NCBI GenBank assembly: GCA_029747015.1 | Contig: JAKOGI010001274.1 | Location: forward strand, 1 to 64,000 | Direction: 5' to 3' | Origin: Carnegiea gigantea | Taxonomy: Eukaryota; Streptophyta; Magnoliopsida; Caryophyllales; Cactaceae | DNA length: 64,000 bases | Shown here: one piece after another, positions 45,158 to 57,300 of the stretch | Layout: each line of letters starts with the position of its first letter | Position numbering within the stretch: the first letter of the stretch is position 1 | Position numbers and translations under genes: made by a program | The notes under the pieces: model-generated | Database searches by the model: none | What the model was told of the DNA's origin: nothing | Seen by the model: only the letters and a program-made list of their open reading frames with translations

Positions 45158-45307
45158 AGTGCTTTGTCCTCATCTTTCCGTAATTTTTTCATGGACCTGT
45201 TTGTTTCTTTGGTCAGGGGTTGGCCGAACGGCGTCCTTAGACACAATTGGCCCCAAAAAAATCCCTTGTATACTGTTCTAAGCAAATTTTCTTATAATAT
45301 AATTGAG

Positions 45308-45351
<44 letters not shown>

Positions 45352-45362
45352 TATAATTGAGG

Positions 45363-45429
<67 letters not shown>

Positions 45430-45472
45430 GTATATATATATATTTATATATTCATAAAAAGAGTTCACAAAT
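45158..45472. repeat. Flank with (TA)n microsatellites
   Basis: Short unique sequence (45158-45308) followed by TA runs at 45310-45348 and 45363-45435 separated by a repeated ATATAATTGAGGA segment (45297-45310 and 45350-45363). No gene. Confidence 0.8.
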
Positions 45473-45657
45473 ATTCTGTTATGCTAAAATTACAAGTCTA
45501 AAACAACATCCACTTTCTTTCCAAAAACTTTCTAACATTTCTAATTTTTTTTTTAAATACAGGTCAAAAAAAGACACTCAACCAACTATTATGGAAGATC
45601 ACATCAAAGATGCAAAGACCTTGTTTCTCCTCCAACAAGCACTTTCCTTAGATTTGC

Positions 45658-45707
<50 letters not shown>

Positions 45708-45895
45708 CTCACAACTGCCTTATCATGTTAAAATTATGGAGTTAAAAAGGCATCCACTTTCTTTCCAAAGACTTTCATGTGACCGCTAATGTTTCTAATT
45801 ATTTTGCTCTAAAAAGACACCCAACCAACAATTGTGGCAAACTCACAACAAAGATGCAAAGGTCTTATTTCTCCTCCAATCACCATTAAATGATG
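45473..45895 (+). repeat. Direct duplication inside the copia gag 5' region
   Basis: 45473-45650 and 45717-45895 are diverged direct copies: CATCCACTTTCTTTCC occurs at 45508 and 45752, AAAAAGACACNCAACCAACNA near 45566 and 45811, and GATGCAAAG..TT..TTTCTCCTCCAA near 45608 and 45854. The first copy breaks into a (TA)n run (45659-45701). Only the second copy continues into gag. Confidence 0.75.
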
Positions 45896-46570
45896 AAATT
45901 TTCTCTAGAATTGTAGCAGCCACAACCTCTCATAAAGCATGGGAGATACTAAAGAATGAGTATTTAGGGGGCAAAAAAGTAATCACTGTAAACCTGCAAA
46001 CACTTAGGCGAGATTTTGAAACTTTGACTATGAAAAAAAAGGAACCTGTGCAAATTTCTTTCTAGGGGGTGCTAGAATTATAAGTCGTGTGAAAACTTAT
46101 GGTGATAGTGTTAGCAATGAAACTATTGTAAGCAAGGTTTTTAGAAGTTTCACCAAAGATTTTGACCATGTAGTTGCTAGGATAGAAGAAGCTAAAAACT
46201 TGTCTACTTCCAGTTTTGATGCACTAATGAGCTCTTTGTTAGCTCCTAATGCTCAAATTAATAGGCCTTCTGAGAAAGTGGAGGAGAAGGCATTCCAATT
46301 GGAGGGGGAATTTTTCCTACAAGGAAAAATCAAAGAACTCAAATATCCCATGCAAAGGGCAGAGGTGGCCATCGTGCTCCTGGTTGAGGTAGTAGCAGAG
46401 GTCGAGCAAAGAATGATGGTCTAAGGCAATCCAATGAGCAAGGTGGCACAAAAATAGGATGTTTAGTATTATCATTGCAAGAGATAGGGAGATATACAAG
46501 TGAATTGCTAATTTAAAGATCAAAAAATGAAAAAGAAAATAAGTTTTTTATGGAATGTGTAGATACTGGA
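45832..46570 (+). pseudogene. Ty1/copia gag and start of pol, interrupted
   Basis: Matches plant copia Gag (UBN2 type): NKDAKVLFLLQSPLNDEIFS, ATTSHKAWEILKNEYLGGKK, VNLQTLRRDFETLTMKKKEP, then after a stop near 46063 VKTYGDS-like KTYGDSVSNETIVSKVFRSF and RIEEAKNLSTSSFDALMSSL. The end, KFFMECVDTG, leads toward the protease and is cut at 46570 by the Tat element. Sequence at 63971-64000 continues it. Frames are broken at 46065 and 46424. Confidence 0.85.
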
Positions 46571-49544
46571 TGTTAAATGTGAAATTTTAATATTCATTTT
46601 CGAAATAGCTCTATTAAAAAAATGGATACCATGACTGGATGTGAGCTATGAAAACTGAAAAAATATGTACAAAGCGTTGACTTTCGACTCGCTCAATATC
46701 AACCCAAATTATATATATATATATATATATGTGTGCGCGCGCGCGTAAAATGAAATAAAGGTGTAAAGGACTAGGAACAGCAAGGTATGTGGGTTACATG
46801 GTCTCAGAGAAAAAAAAAAAGGAAGCAGAAGCGGTTTACAAGCGAAGCAATTGCTTGTAATTTGTAGGGACCTGTAGGGTTAAAAAGACACCGACAACAA
46901 AAAGAAAAAAGAAACAACACCAGAGGGAATTAAGAATTAGTGGGTTATGGGGCTGCTGCCCACGTTGCCTTCCCACTTTCTCTCTTTAACCATTCATTAT
47001 AAAAGAAGAAGAAGAACGTCAGGCAGAGAAGTTGACAGTGAAAATAGAGACAAAAAAAGCAGAGAGATGAGAAAGAAAACAGAGCACGAAAAACAAATAC
47101 AGAGGACAGAGGCCATAAAATACTGTCAGCAAGAAGAAAAAGGGGGAAGAACGGAAGGACAGAAGAAGAACTGAACAACTGGAGAAAGTTGATTCAAATG
47201 GGCTAAATACTCCTCTTGATAATTTCAAGCTGACAGGTTAAAGGTAATACAAAAATGGAGTATAGATGCTTTAATTCATCTCAAACCTCCATCCTGTATG
47301 TCCAAGTTTGTCACAGTTAATCAAAAGAGTGCTAGATCTAATAAAGGGATTAAGGCCTCAACACAAGCCCAAGTTTTAATCAGACCTTTGGGATCATGCT
47401 AGATCCCGGTTCTTGCCGGAACTACCAAAATTGGGATCCTGTCGGATCCCGAATCCTGCCGGAATCATTAAATGATAGATCCTGTGGGATCCTTGTTCCT
47501 ATCGGAACCATAAAAGCTATGCCTTGAAATCAGAAAATCAATCATGTATTTTGGCGAAGAAGATTGTATTTTGCACCCTTGTTAAATTTCTCTGAAGGAA
47601 ACATGAGCTAGGCCAAAAAAAAAAAAAAAAAAAAGTGTGTATATAGAGGGATGAGATTGCAACGTAAAAGGAAGAAGGGGGCAAGATCATGGTCAGTCTA
47701 AAGTATTGATTCTCCATGAAATCAATCACATTATCATGTCCTTTGATAATCGATCAAAATAGGAGCTTTACGATTTGAGCCATATACTGGAGCTTTATCA
47801 AAATTAAAAAAATGGTGTTTACACCTTCAAGGAGAAGTGCTTCTCTACGACTGAATAAAAAAAATGTCAGAGCTTGAATGGAATGAATTGTGAAATCAAG
47901 GGTTTTTATAAACTCAAATCCTCTGTTAAGTGGATAAATTTGATTCACCTTGGAAATCTTTTTACAGATTGACTCTAGCCTTTTAAAAAAAAAATCCAGA
48001 AGATATGCTAGCTAATATTGCAATTTGCATAGACTTGGAGTTTTACTCCCAGTTATGTTCCCCACCAAAAAATTTAAAAAAAAAAAACTAGGAGGCAAGG
48101 GGCTATTTTCGATTAAAAAAATGGTGATAAAAAGCAAGGGTTTGTTGCGAAATGGAGTATGATTCACGGCTGGGGTTGCAATAGTAAGAATTAAAGCTTT
48201 TGATTGGTGTTGTTAGATTCCTTCAACGTAGGTTTGTGAACCAGTGTACCCCGAGGTTCTCTTTTGCGAACAAATAAATCTGTAAACTTTTTCATGCTCT
48301 GTCGGTAAAAAAAGGGTGTGAAGCCCAAAGAAATAGAAATGGGGTCGCGAAGCCCCTGATCATTAACTACAAGTTTCGTAAGTTCTATTGATCTGTCTAC
48401 ATCAAATTAAACCCATAAATTATTATTGGGTATAAGTAAACTTTTCACTTCAACTTAAAAGTTATAACTATGATGACTTGATCCCACTAAGGATATGTAG
48501 GAAGCTCGATATAAAATTTTGTCGAGTTCGGTCTAAATCACATTTCTCAAACGGGCTCAAACCGACTCCCCTTAAACTTCTAAGTCTACGAAATGGACCA
48601 AAACGAGTCTTATTTATTTTGCCCCTCTTTAATAAAAGGTTAAAGTTACAGTTCTATAACTTTTCGTTACACGTTACGTAATCAAAACAAATTAAAAGGG
48701 GAGTTTTTTAAAAAATCGAAGTCTTGCTAAAAAAATATATAAATATGGCAAAATGGACCGTACCGAGCCAAACATACAACGAAACTTACTAAATTTTTCC
48801 CTCTTACAAGACGTAAGCCTAAATAAAACTTGAGCCAAGAACTACGTCAATTTGATCCCACTAAGGGTACGTAGGAAACCCATAAATAAATTTCGGATGC
48901 AATCGCAAATTAAACAAAATTAATAGACCGACCCCATTAAAGGTTAAGTCGAAAAATTAAAAAAATCATGAAGTGGTTAAAAATATAACTTAGCCATTTT
49001 TTAAAAATTCAAATACCAAAATTAAATAAAAAATTATCCTAACATAAATAACTTAATCAAAATAAAAGATAAATTAAATCAAATAAATTAAAGAATTATG
49101 ACTGGTTTGATCCTCTATAAAAGAGGTATGTAGGCAGTTCACGATAAAAAAAATGAGTGCAACCCAAATTTCAAATCAGATAAAATTACCCGATCCCTAA
49201 CATGCATGTGAAGAATGTGTATGCATAGTACCCTTTCTAAAAGGTACCTATACAGTCACTATCCGATACAACTAAGTTTTGGATACGGCTGGCTCGACAT
49301 TAAAAATATGACAATAGTCGATCCAAATTATATAAAGTCTTATTAACACAAAACAAAACAAAGAAAGAAAAAGCAAAATAGAATGAGTCGGAATCAAAAA
49401 TGGTTTCCCGAGAGGGGAATGTAATTAAGGAGGTTTATCCTCTTGAATAGGGTCGTACTCAAAATAAATTGATGTATATTTTTTTTGTACGTTGAAAGGT
49501 TGTGTTGTGCATATGGTTTATTTTTATTAAATTTTTACCCAACA
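46571..49544 (+). repeat. 5' LTR of the 17.4-kb Tat element
   Basis: 2974 bp. It contains a TA run followed by GTGTGCGCGCGCGCG (46709-46745), six small palindromes at 47390-47508, poly-A tracts, and three copies of a GATCC(C)...GTAYGTAGG motif (48478, 48852, 49107). Short frames in it, such as 46947-47174, are AG-rich leader-like sequence rather than genes. It is clearly similar to the 3' LTR over its whole length with many substitutions and small indels. Confidence 0.95.
47390..47508. repeat. Six consecutive short palindromes in the LTR
   Basis: GGGATCATGCTAGATCCC (47390-47407), GTTCTTGCCGGAAC (47409-47422), GGGATCCTGTCGGATCCC (47433-47450), GAATCCTGCCGGAATC (47451-47466), GATCCTGTGGGATC (47478-47491) and GTTCCTATCGGAAC (47495-47508). 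Most have ~5-bp arms of GATCC or GTTCC type around a four-base centre (TGCC, TGTC, TGTG, TATC). The 3' LTR has the corresponding set at about 61823-61941. Confidence 0.85.
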
Positions 49545-49667
49545 TAATTTTTAGCACGCCTGGTGGAACCCTGTTTTCCTTTTCATCGCCGATTTGTTTA
49601 TATTTGACTTATATTTATTATTTTCTTTCTTTTCGTTACTTTTGTTTTGTGTGATGTTTGCAGAAAA
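49545..49667 (+). promoter_or_regulatory. Leader after the 5' LTR
   Basis: TAATTTTTAGCACGCCTGGTGGAACCC follows the LTR; a TGGCACGCC.GGTGG-like sequence is usual at this place in Tat elements and should include the primer-binding site, but I cannot name the tRNA. TTTGTGTGATGTTTGCAG ends 4 bases before the ATG and looks like a splice acceptor. Confidence 0.5.
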
Positions 49668-50303
49668 ATGGCACATCAAGTCACCATCAATTTCAATGAA
49701 CTTCCCGTTACCTTTGTGATCAAACGGGGGATATTTCAGGTAAGGAAGAATGTGCAGGTGGTCTTCACTATTGGGCCACGATCCATCATTGCTGAATTTC
49801 CATTGTCAAAGTCAATGGAACCTTTATGGGGCCTTGAAAGGGCAAGCAAGCCTGCCCCTAACAATGACAGACCACTAACCAAGAAAGCGGTTAAGAACCA
49901 GAAGCGCAACAAGCGCAGAAGCGACAAGCGTCGCGCTAAGTCTGGCGCACCCAAGCTAGCTCCGTCACCAGCCCTGAAGCTAACCAAAACGACTTTGAGG
50001 AGGGCTTCTCAACAAAGGTCTTCCATCGCAGCACATCTGTCAATGGTTATGCCGTGCAACCCAATGCCAGTTCCCCACTATAGTCCTATCCCATCTGGGA
50101 GGGGAACCCTAAGGATGGGGACATCAGCAAATCGAGCCGCAACCTTACTAAGGCAGGCTCGGGGTACTAACATGGCCCGGAGGCATGCTCGGGTCCCTAG
50201 CTTAGCCCCAAAGCAGGTTTTGCTCCCTACACCCACTGGAAAGGGGGCAAAGCCAAACAAGAAACCCCTAATCTTGAAGAACCCCAATAAGCCATTTGGA
50301 TAA
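49668..50303 (+). CDS. Leading ORF of the Tat element (unknown, basic)
   Basis: 211 codons from the ATG at 49668, open to a TAA at 50301. The product is very basic and Ala/Pro/Lys/Arg-rich (KKAVKNQKRNKRRSDKRRAK), with a short N-terminal structured part MAHQVTINFNELPVTFVIKR. No domain recognised. It precedes the Gag core and may be the N-terminal Gag extension of this family, or a separate leader ORF as in Ogre-type elements. Possibly nucleic-acid binding, from its charge only. Confidence 0.55.
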   Translation: MAHQVTINFNELPVTFVIKRGIFQVRKNVQVVFTIGPRSIIAEFPLSKSMEPLWGLERASKPAPNNDRPLTKKAVKNQKRNKRRSDKRRAKSGAPKLAPSPALKLTKTTLRRASQQRSSIAAHLSMVMPCNPMPVPHYSPIPSGRGTLRMGTSANRAATLLRQARGTNMARRHARVPSLAPKQVLLPTPTGKGAKPNKKPLILKNPNKPFG

Positions 50304-52640
50304 GGAACCTCAGGAGTTAAAAAGGCTCCTCAAGTTCATCCTACAAGGCGGATCTTCTGTGGGACTATCCCCATTGACATTCTCGTGGCTGCGGTTATGA
50401 TGACCACCTGCTCAGAGGAGGTAACAACACCTAAAACTCTGAAGGTTAAATTTATCATACCTTCGGCCTCAAGCATCCCTACTGTGATGCCAGGACCTTA
50501 CAGGTCAGGGAGGCTACTTATACTCCAGTTCCTTCAAAAGGTAGGAGGATATTGCCTTCCAAATCACAAAGTTAAAGTGACTCGACCTCAAATGGGGTTA
50601 AATCACAAGTATACAGTGGGCCGATCACAAGATCAAGGGTCAAGACATTAACATATGCCGAGGTAACCTTGCAATCTTCGGTCACTACCTTTGATCAAGG
50701 GCAGGACCAATCTGAAGAACAATACGAGGCTATAAGCCCTGCCTTTTATGACCTCAGAACACTCTTCCAAAAAGAGTCTTCCAAGAAGAGGAGTCACCAG
50801 CTGTCATCCCACAGGTTCGAGTGACCAACGATGACCAAGCAGGAAACATGCCAATCTTGGTGACCAGCACTCCAAGCCTGGAGGAACAAATGTAAGAACT
50901 GCAATGGAAACTTGTAGAAAAAGAGGCTGAAATTGCTAACCTCGCCACCTGCCTTGAGAATAGGGAGCGTGAGAAAGTTAATGAGGTTAATGGTAGTAAC
51001 ACAGCCATCACTCAGCAAGATATCAAGGAGTTGGTCGCCTAGGGAATTAAAGAGTACCAAGCTGCCATGAGTCCTCCAGTGTTGGGGGTATAGGAACCCC
51101 TATCCAAGTCACTATGACTCGGTTCCTTTCCCCAAAGGCTACCAAAAACTAAACTTTAAGAAGTTTGACGGGATAAATGGGCCACCACATGAACATTTGG
51201 CTCATTTCTACTCAACATGTGGCGAAACTACCTTGAATGATGCGTTGCTAATTAGGCAGTTCGTACAGTCCCTTGAAGGGGCAGCCTTTACAAGGTATAC
51301 CCAGCTTCAACCTAGGTCATTACATACTTGGGATGACATCCAAAGGGCATTCCTGGCCCAGTTCGTGAGTTTAAAGTGAAGAGTTTCTATAATAGACCTT
51401 GCTGATACTTGCCAAAGGCCAAACGAAAGTGTTAATGATTTCATCATGAGGTGGAGAAGCTTAAGCTTGCAATGCCCAGAAAAGCTAAGCGAGCAATCAA
51501 CAGTTCAAATGTGTGCAAACAATTTAGACCCTCAAATTGCCACATATGTTGGTACTGCTGAGCCTTAAAACTTCGATGCCCTGTGTCTAAGACGAGTAAT
51601 GTAAAAAGACAACTTGCCCATCGGAAAGCCATACAACCCAAGAGGGAAGAAATCAAACGGCTAAACAAGAAGGGAGAGTCAATGGCTATGTTTGTCAGAG
51701 TAAACCCAAAGCCAACCAATGGCAGAAATTTCAACAACGGCAAAGGTAAACAAAAAGAGGGAGCTCAACGACTCACCCTCTAGGAAAGGAAAGAAAAGAA
51801 GCATCCCTTCGATCATGCTGATGTTCAAGGGATATTTGATGAGTTAATAGCTACAAAGCCCTTTCTCTTCCAGAGCCAAAATGACCTGTCAAGGTTAATA
51901 TGACAAATGATCCTAAGCACTGCTCATACCATAGGATCATTAGCCACCCTATTAAAGATTGTTATGTCTTCAAAGACATAATCGAAGATATAATTAGAAG
52001 GGGAGAAATTGAGATAAAAGGAGCTCCAGCTAAAGGACCCACCGTAACGTCAAATGCAACCTCCACGGTGGAACAGAGGGATTAATCTCATCCATCATCC
52101 TCAGAAACTAATAAAGGGATCCCAACGGTGTCATTACCACCTCATGCGGTTCCCATCAAGTTCATTGTTGATGATGTTGCAGCAATAATATGGGCATATC
52201 CAGATATGCCTGCACCTTCACCAGGAGCACCCACCTTATACGGTTTTTACCTAGACCTAATTCTAGAGGCATGAGCAACATCAGAAGATGATGATGATGA
52301 CAGCTTCGGGTGGCAAATCTACTTCAACAGAAGATCATTTCGACAGGGAGTGGTTCGAACTTCTCAGTCCCCAAGAGTTAAAATAAGAGGATAGAAGCCG
52401 CCACAAAAGAAAAACAAGAAAAACAAGTCAAGGGCCAAAAAGAAGCCAGACTTAATTTTTGAAGAGGAGTACGTGCCACCAGTTAAGATCCCGTTCACTT
52501 TAAGTGATTATATCCCAAAGGTTTTTTCGGCAGTGACTCCTCGGATGATGATCCTGAAGAAGGGGAAATAACCCAATGTTGCATGGTCTCATGGGCTCAT
52601 GAATGTGAAGAAGCGAGCGTCATTCCCGCAAACACGCTCA
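50304..52640 (+). pseudogene. Gag of the Tat element, decayed
   Basis: The core starts near 51090: PFPKGYQKLNFKKFDGINGP, EHLAHFYSTCGETTLNDALL, IRQFVQSLEGAAFTRYTQLQ, WDDIQRAFLAQFVSLK, then (after a stop at 51377) VSIIDLADTCQRPNESVNDF and QMCANNLDPQIATYVGTAEP. This is the Tat-type Retrotrans_gag domain. A 61-codon piece (51900-52085) KHCSYHRIISHPIKDCYVFK holds the C..H..H..C knuckle-like CxxH pattern of this family. Stops and frameshifts are frequent; 50304-51089 shows only remnants. Confidence 0.8.
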
Positions 52641-53605
52641 AGAAGTGGATCAAATAACTCTTCGATGTGGTCGTCAACTCCAACCACCGAAACCAACAGG
52701 AAAAGAGGAGAAGAAAGAAACGACACCAGAGATACCACTAATATCAGATGACGCCAAAGAAAAGGGTGATGAGGAAGTAATTCCCTCAAGCTCAAATAGC
52801 CAAGGAACTGCTGAGAGCAGACAGATAACTAAAGATTCCAAGAAGGATCTTCATGCCACAACCCCTTTTCAAGTTCGTCAAGGGCCTCATAAAGAAAAGG
52901 TTCATTATGATGTTATTTCTCATCTCAAGTAAATCCCAGCATGCCTATGACGCCTTACAAATGTCTAAAGAGCTAAGAAGGGCACTTATACAAGTGTTAA
53001 TGGGCCCCGACGACTACAAAGATCAAGTTGATCCTATTGAGGTGGATGAGGTGTTATCATCTCCTTTAAACTAGTGTGCTGCATGCATGGCTTGCATAAT
53101 ATTCTCTAATGAGGACCTCCAGTTGGGGTCTGCAAATCACAACAGCCTCTATACGTCACCGGTAGGATTGGGGATAAAAGAATAAATCGAATCCTACTTG
53201 ACTGTGGTTCTACAGTCAACCTTCTTCCATTGAGGGTATTAAGGGCAATAAGGATAACACCAAATCAGTTGTCCCTAACTTTGCTCACAATACAAGGGTT
53301 TAATCTGGTAGGGTAAAAAGCCTTAGGCATTATTGCTTTGAAAGTTGAGCGAGACAACCTTTATACAGATGCTCTCTTACATGTAATAGATGCTGATACT
53401 TCTTATAACGCCCTACTTGGTCGGCCATGGCTCCATACTAGCAAGGCTATTGCCTTGACTCTTCACCAGTGTTATACACTGATGAGCATGGCAATGAGAA
53501 AACAATGCGTGGGGATGCAAATCCTTTTCATGGGGAAGATGTTAATTACGCTGATGCCAAGTTTTACAAATCAGCCAATTCTGGAACCTCCGAAGTTCTT
53601 GTAAA
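52641..53605 (+). pseudogene. Aspartic protease region of the Tat element
   Basis: Frames read DQITLRCGRQLQPPK (52648), a charged linker, PLYVTGRIGDKRINRILLDC then GSTVNLLPLRVLRAI (near 53140-53250; D-C-G-S stands for the catalytic D-T/S-G), LTIQGFN and LHVIDADTSYNALLGRPWLH (near 53380-53430). Stops at 53073 and 53317 and a frame change near 52920 disrupt it. Protease would mature Gag-Pol. Confidence 0.8.
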
Positions 53606-54350
53606 CTAAAGAAAGAGTAACCAAAGAGAAAATCCCAAACCTCTTATTTTGCTTCGAAAGGTCATCCGGTTGTCAATAGTTACGCTAGTGAAGCTAAGGA
53701 AGATCAGTTCCCACGATCAAAGGTGTTGTTCAAATACGCACCTAAAGACAAAAGAAAGGACAGCCAAAAGGCCCTGACTCCAGTAAGGGAAATTGTGAAC
53801 TTTCTTGTCACGAGTTATACTTTTTCCCTCTGAAGAATTGATTAGTCGGTACCCGAAGAACATCTGGTCATAAGAACATTACTTGGCAATAAGAGAGTGG
53901 TGTTAAGGGAAAACCTTTCAAACCCTCTAACAGGAGCATCCTCTTCAAGCGGTTCACATCAACAAGGCCATCATCATCAAAGAGGAACAAGAAGAATAAG
54001 GGAGGACTTGACAAGGAAAACCGAAAATTAAATATCTCACTTGAAAGTGGAGTCCTAAAGGTATCATTTCAAGGGAATACCTTCAAAAATCTTCAAATAT
54101 CTCATGACGAGGGGGATTCTTAAGGCTTATACCCCTAAGAACAAGAGATGTTTTCCTAAAATGAGCAAGTCCAACCTCGAATCTCAGTTTTTTAAAGATT
54201 GGGAAAGTGAATGAACCCAAACAAAAGAATTTCCATGTCAGAAAGCAGAGGAAGTGGAAGTGGAAGTTGAACAAGAAAGGGCAGTAGCCTAGAAGCTTTG
54301 TCTGGGTTCGTGAACAAAATGAAGCCGAGCAAGCAGAACAAGTCAACATC
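53606..54350 (+). other. Protease-RT linker of the Tat element
   Basis: Non-conserved linker with short broken frames on the plus strand. No recognised domain. The minus-strand frames here are shadows. Confidence 0.5.
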
Positions 54351-57300
54351 GTGTCCATTACAGATGAGGAAAATGCTCAAAATTTTGAATTTCCTTACCA
54401 AGAAGCTTTCAAACATCATCAGATCGCCATAACAAGTCATGAAATGTGTGGTGAAATTCAGGTTGATTCACCTAAAAGCCTAAATGGTAACTTAACTCTT
54501 GAACAGGAGCCCTCCCAAGACTTTCTTGAGGCGATTCAACCTGCACCTCCAGAAATGGAGGATGGCGGTCAAGCAACAATTGAACAGCTTCAGGAGTGGG
54601 AATAACTTATAAGCCTAAGTCAATTTTTGTGAGTGCCATGCTAAATGATGAAGAAATGGCACAATATAAACAACTCCTCCAAGAATACAAAGACGTATTT
54701 GCTTGGGGTTATCAAGACATGCCAGGCTTGGATCCAAATATCGCTGTTCACAAGTTGGCTGTTTCTGAAAGCATAAAGCTAATAAAGCAGCCTCAGTGGC
54801 GCTTTCATCCTGAGTTGACAATCCAAATAAATGTTAAGGTGGACAAGCTCATAAAGGCTAACTTTATTCATGAAGTTCAATACCCAACTTGGTTGACTAA
54901 CGTTGTCCCCGTTCGACAAAAGAATGGTCAACTCCGGATATGTGTAGATTTCAGGGACTTAAACAATGCACGTCCCAAGGATGATTTCCCACTACCAATC
55001 ACTGAACTTCTTGTGGATGCCACAACAAGATTTGGGGCTCTGTCTTTCTGGATGGTTTCTCGGGGTACAATCAAATCAAAATGCACCCTGAAGATGAAGA
55101 GTTAACGACCTTTCGAGCACCATAAGGCATATACAGCTATACAGTAATGCCATTTGGTTTGAAAAATACCAGAGCCATCTACCAAAGAGCCATGACGATC
55201 ATCTTTCGTAATTTTCTCCACAATCTCGTTGAATGTCATGTTGATGACTTGGTTGTAAAAACAGAAGATAGAGAAAATCACCCATATGACCTAAGAAAGG
55301 TCTTTGAAAAGCTCGGTCAAGATCAGCTCAAGATGAACCCCTTAACATGTGCATTTGGGGTCACCTCAGGGAAATTTCTCAGCTTTGTGGTTCGGAAAGA
55401 AGGGATTGAGATTGACCCTGGTAAAGTCAAAGCCATAATCCAAATGCCCCCTATCGAGAAACTTAAGAGAATTGTGGGGTTTACAAGGAAGGTTGACCTA
55501 CATATGACAGTTCATCTCAAATTTATCAGGAAGGTGTCAACCTTTCACAAGATTCCTAAAAAAGGACACGCCTTTCATTTAGGATCAAGCTTGTCAAAAT
55601 ACTTTTGAAAGCATCAAGTAATATTTCACAAGGCCACCTGTCCTAATGGCTCTAATATAGGGAATATCTTTAAGGCTTTAATATTATACACAGCAGCCCT
55701 CGAATGGTCTTTAGGGGCTATGTTGGCTCAATGTAATGACGAAGGGAAAGAAAATGCCCTGTATTATATCAGCCGGACAATGGTGGGTGTAGAAGTAAAT
55801 TACTCATCCATGGAGAAAATTTTCCTTACCTTGGTTTTTTCCGTTCAAAAATTATGACACTACCTCTTATTCCATCAGATCATTTTGATTTCAAAGGCAG
55901 ATTCGTTAAAGTATATATTATCTAAGCACGTGCTATCAGGGAGATTAGCTAAATGGGCTATGCTTTTAGCCCCTTTTGGCATCAACTTCATACCTCAAAA
56001 AGCAGTAAAAGGACAAGCTGTAGCTGATTTCCTAGCAGCACATCCGTGTATTGATAATGAAGAACTACCCGTTGATCTACCAGATGATGAACTTATGCTT
56101 GCTGAAATTAAAACTTGGAAGTTACATTTTGATGGGGCGCCAAGGACTCGGGGAGCCGGAGTAGGGATTGTGTTCGTCACACCAGTAGGAGGACTTATCC
56201 CTTATTCATTTTCTCTCCTCGAGATCTGTTCAAATAATATGGCTGAATATGAGGCGCTCATCATTGGCCTCGAATTGGCCCTGGAAATGCATATTGACCA
56301 GCTTGAAGTATTCGGTGATTCTCAGTTAATCATCCGACAAATACACGGCTAATACGAAGTAAGAAATGTTAAATTAGTGCCTCTTTACCAAAAGGCAAGA
56401 AGCCTTATGAACCAATTCCTTCAAGTACAGGTTAACCATGTGCCAAGTTCCGAGAATGATAAAGCAGATGCCTTAGCAAAGTTGGCTACTTTATTGACAC
56501 TCCCTGATGAAGGAGAAATTCAAATAACAATTGAGAATGTCATTTGCTGGCATCAGCCTTGGATCGTTTTGATGAAATAGAAGAAACAAATGTGGCCTTC
56601 GTTTTTGAGATCGAAGAAGAGATAGACTAGAGGCAACCTCTTATTGAGCACATCCAATATGACATTCTACCTACTGATCTAAAGAAAAGGGTAGATGTAA
56701 AACGATGCGCACTAAGGTTTACATTTAAAAATAACACCTTATATCGGAGAGCTTTTGATGGGTTGTTACTTAGATGCTTGTCAAGGGAAGAAGCGACTTA
56801 TGTCTTAAATGAAGTTCATGCTGGGGAATGTGGTGCTCATCAGGCAAGTCCAACACTTGCTAATCAAATTAAAAGGTTGAGCTATTATTGGCCAAGTATG
56901 GTTCAAGATGCTATAAAATTTGCTAAAGCATGCCAAGCTTGTCAAATACATGGAGATTTCATCCACAGCCACCACAATTACTCCACCGAAGCATATTATC
57001 TTGGCCTTTTCATGCATGGGGGTTCGATGTGATAGGACCTTTCAAGTCATCCTCCACTCATGGGCACATGTTTATTCTGGCGGCTACAAACTACTTTTCA
57101 AAATGGGTTGAAGCCATCCCGTTAAGAGACGTGAAGGCAAAGCAAGTTGTTGACTTCATCAGGACCCATCTCATTTGTAGATATGGAGTCCCCCATAAAG
57201 TCATCTCAGACAATGCCCTCTACTTTAAAAATCAAGTGATGATAAGGCTTGCAAAGAATTACAATTTCAGACATAGCTTCTCGTCGATCTACAATCCATC

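Noticed and set aside
46947..47178. Charged or Phe/Ser-rich frames in the LTR (also 61392-61685)
   Set aside because: Occur in purine-rich LTR leader sequence in both LTRs, diverge without coding pattern, and have no domain.
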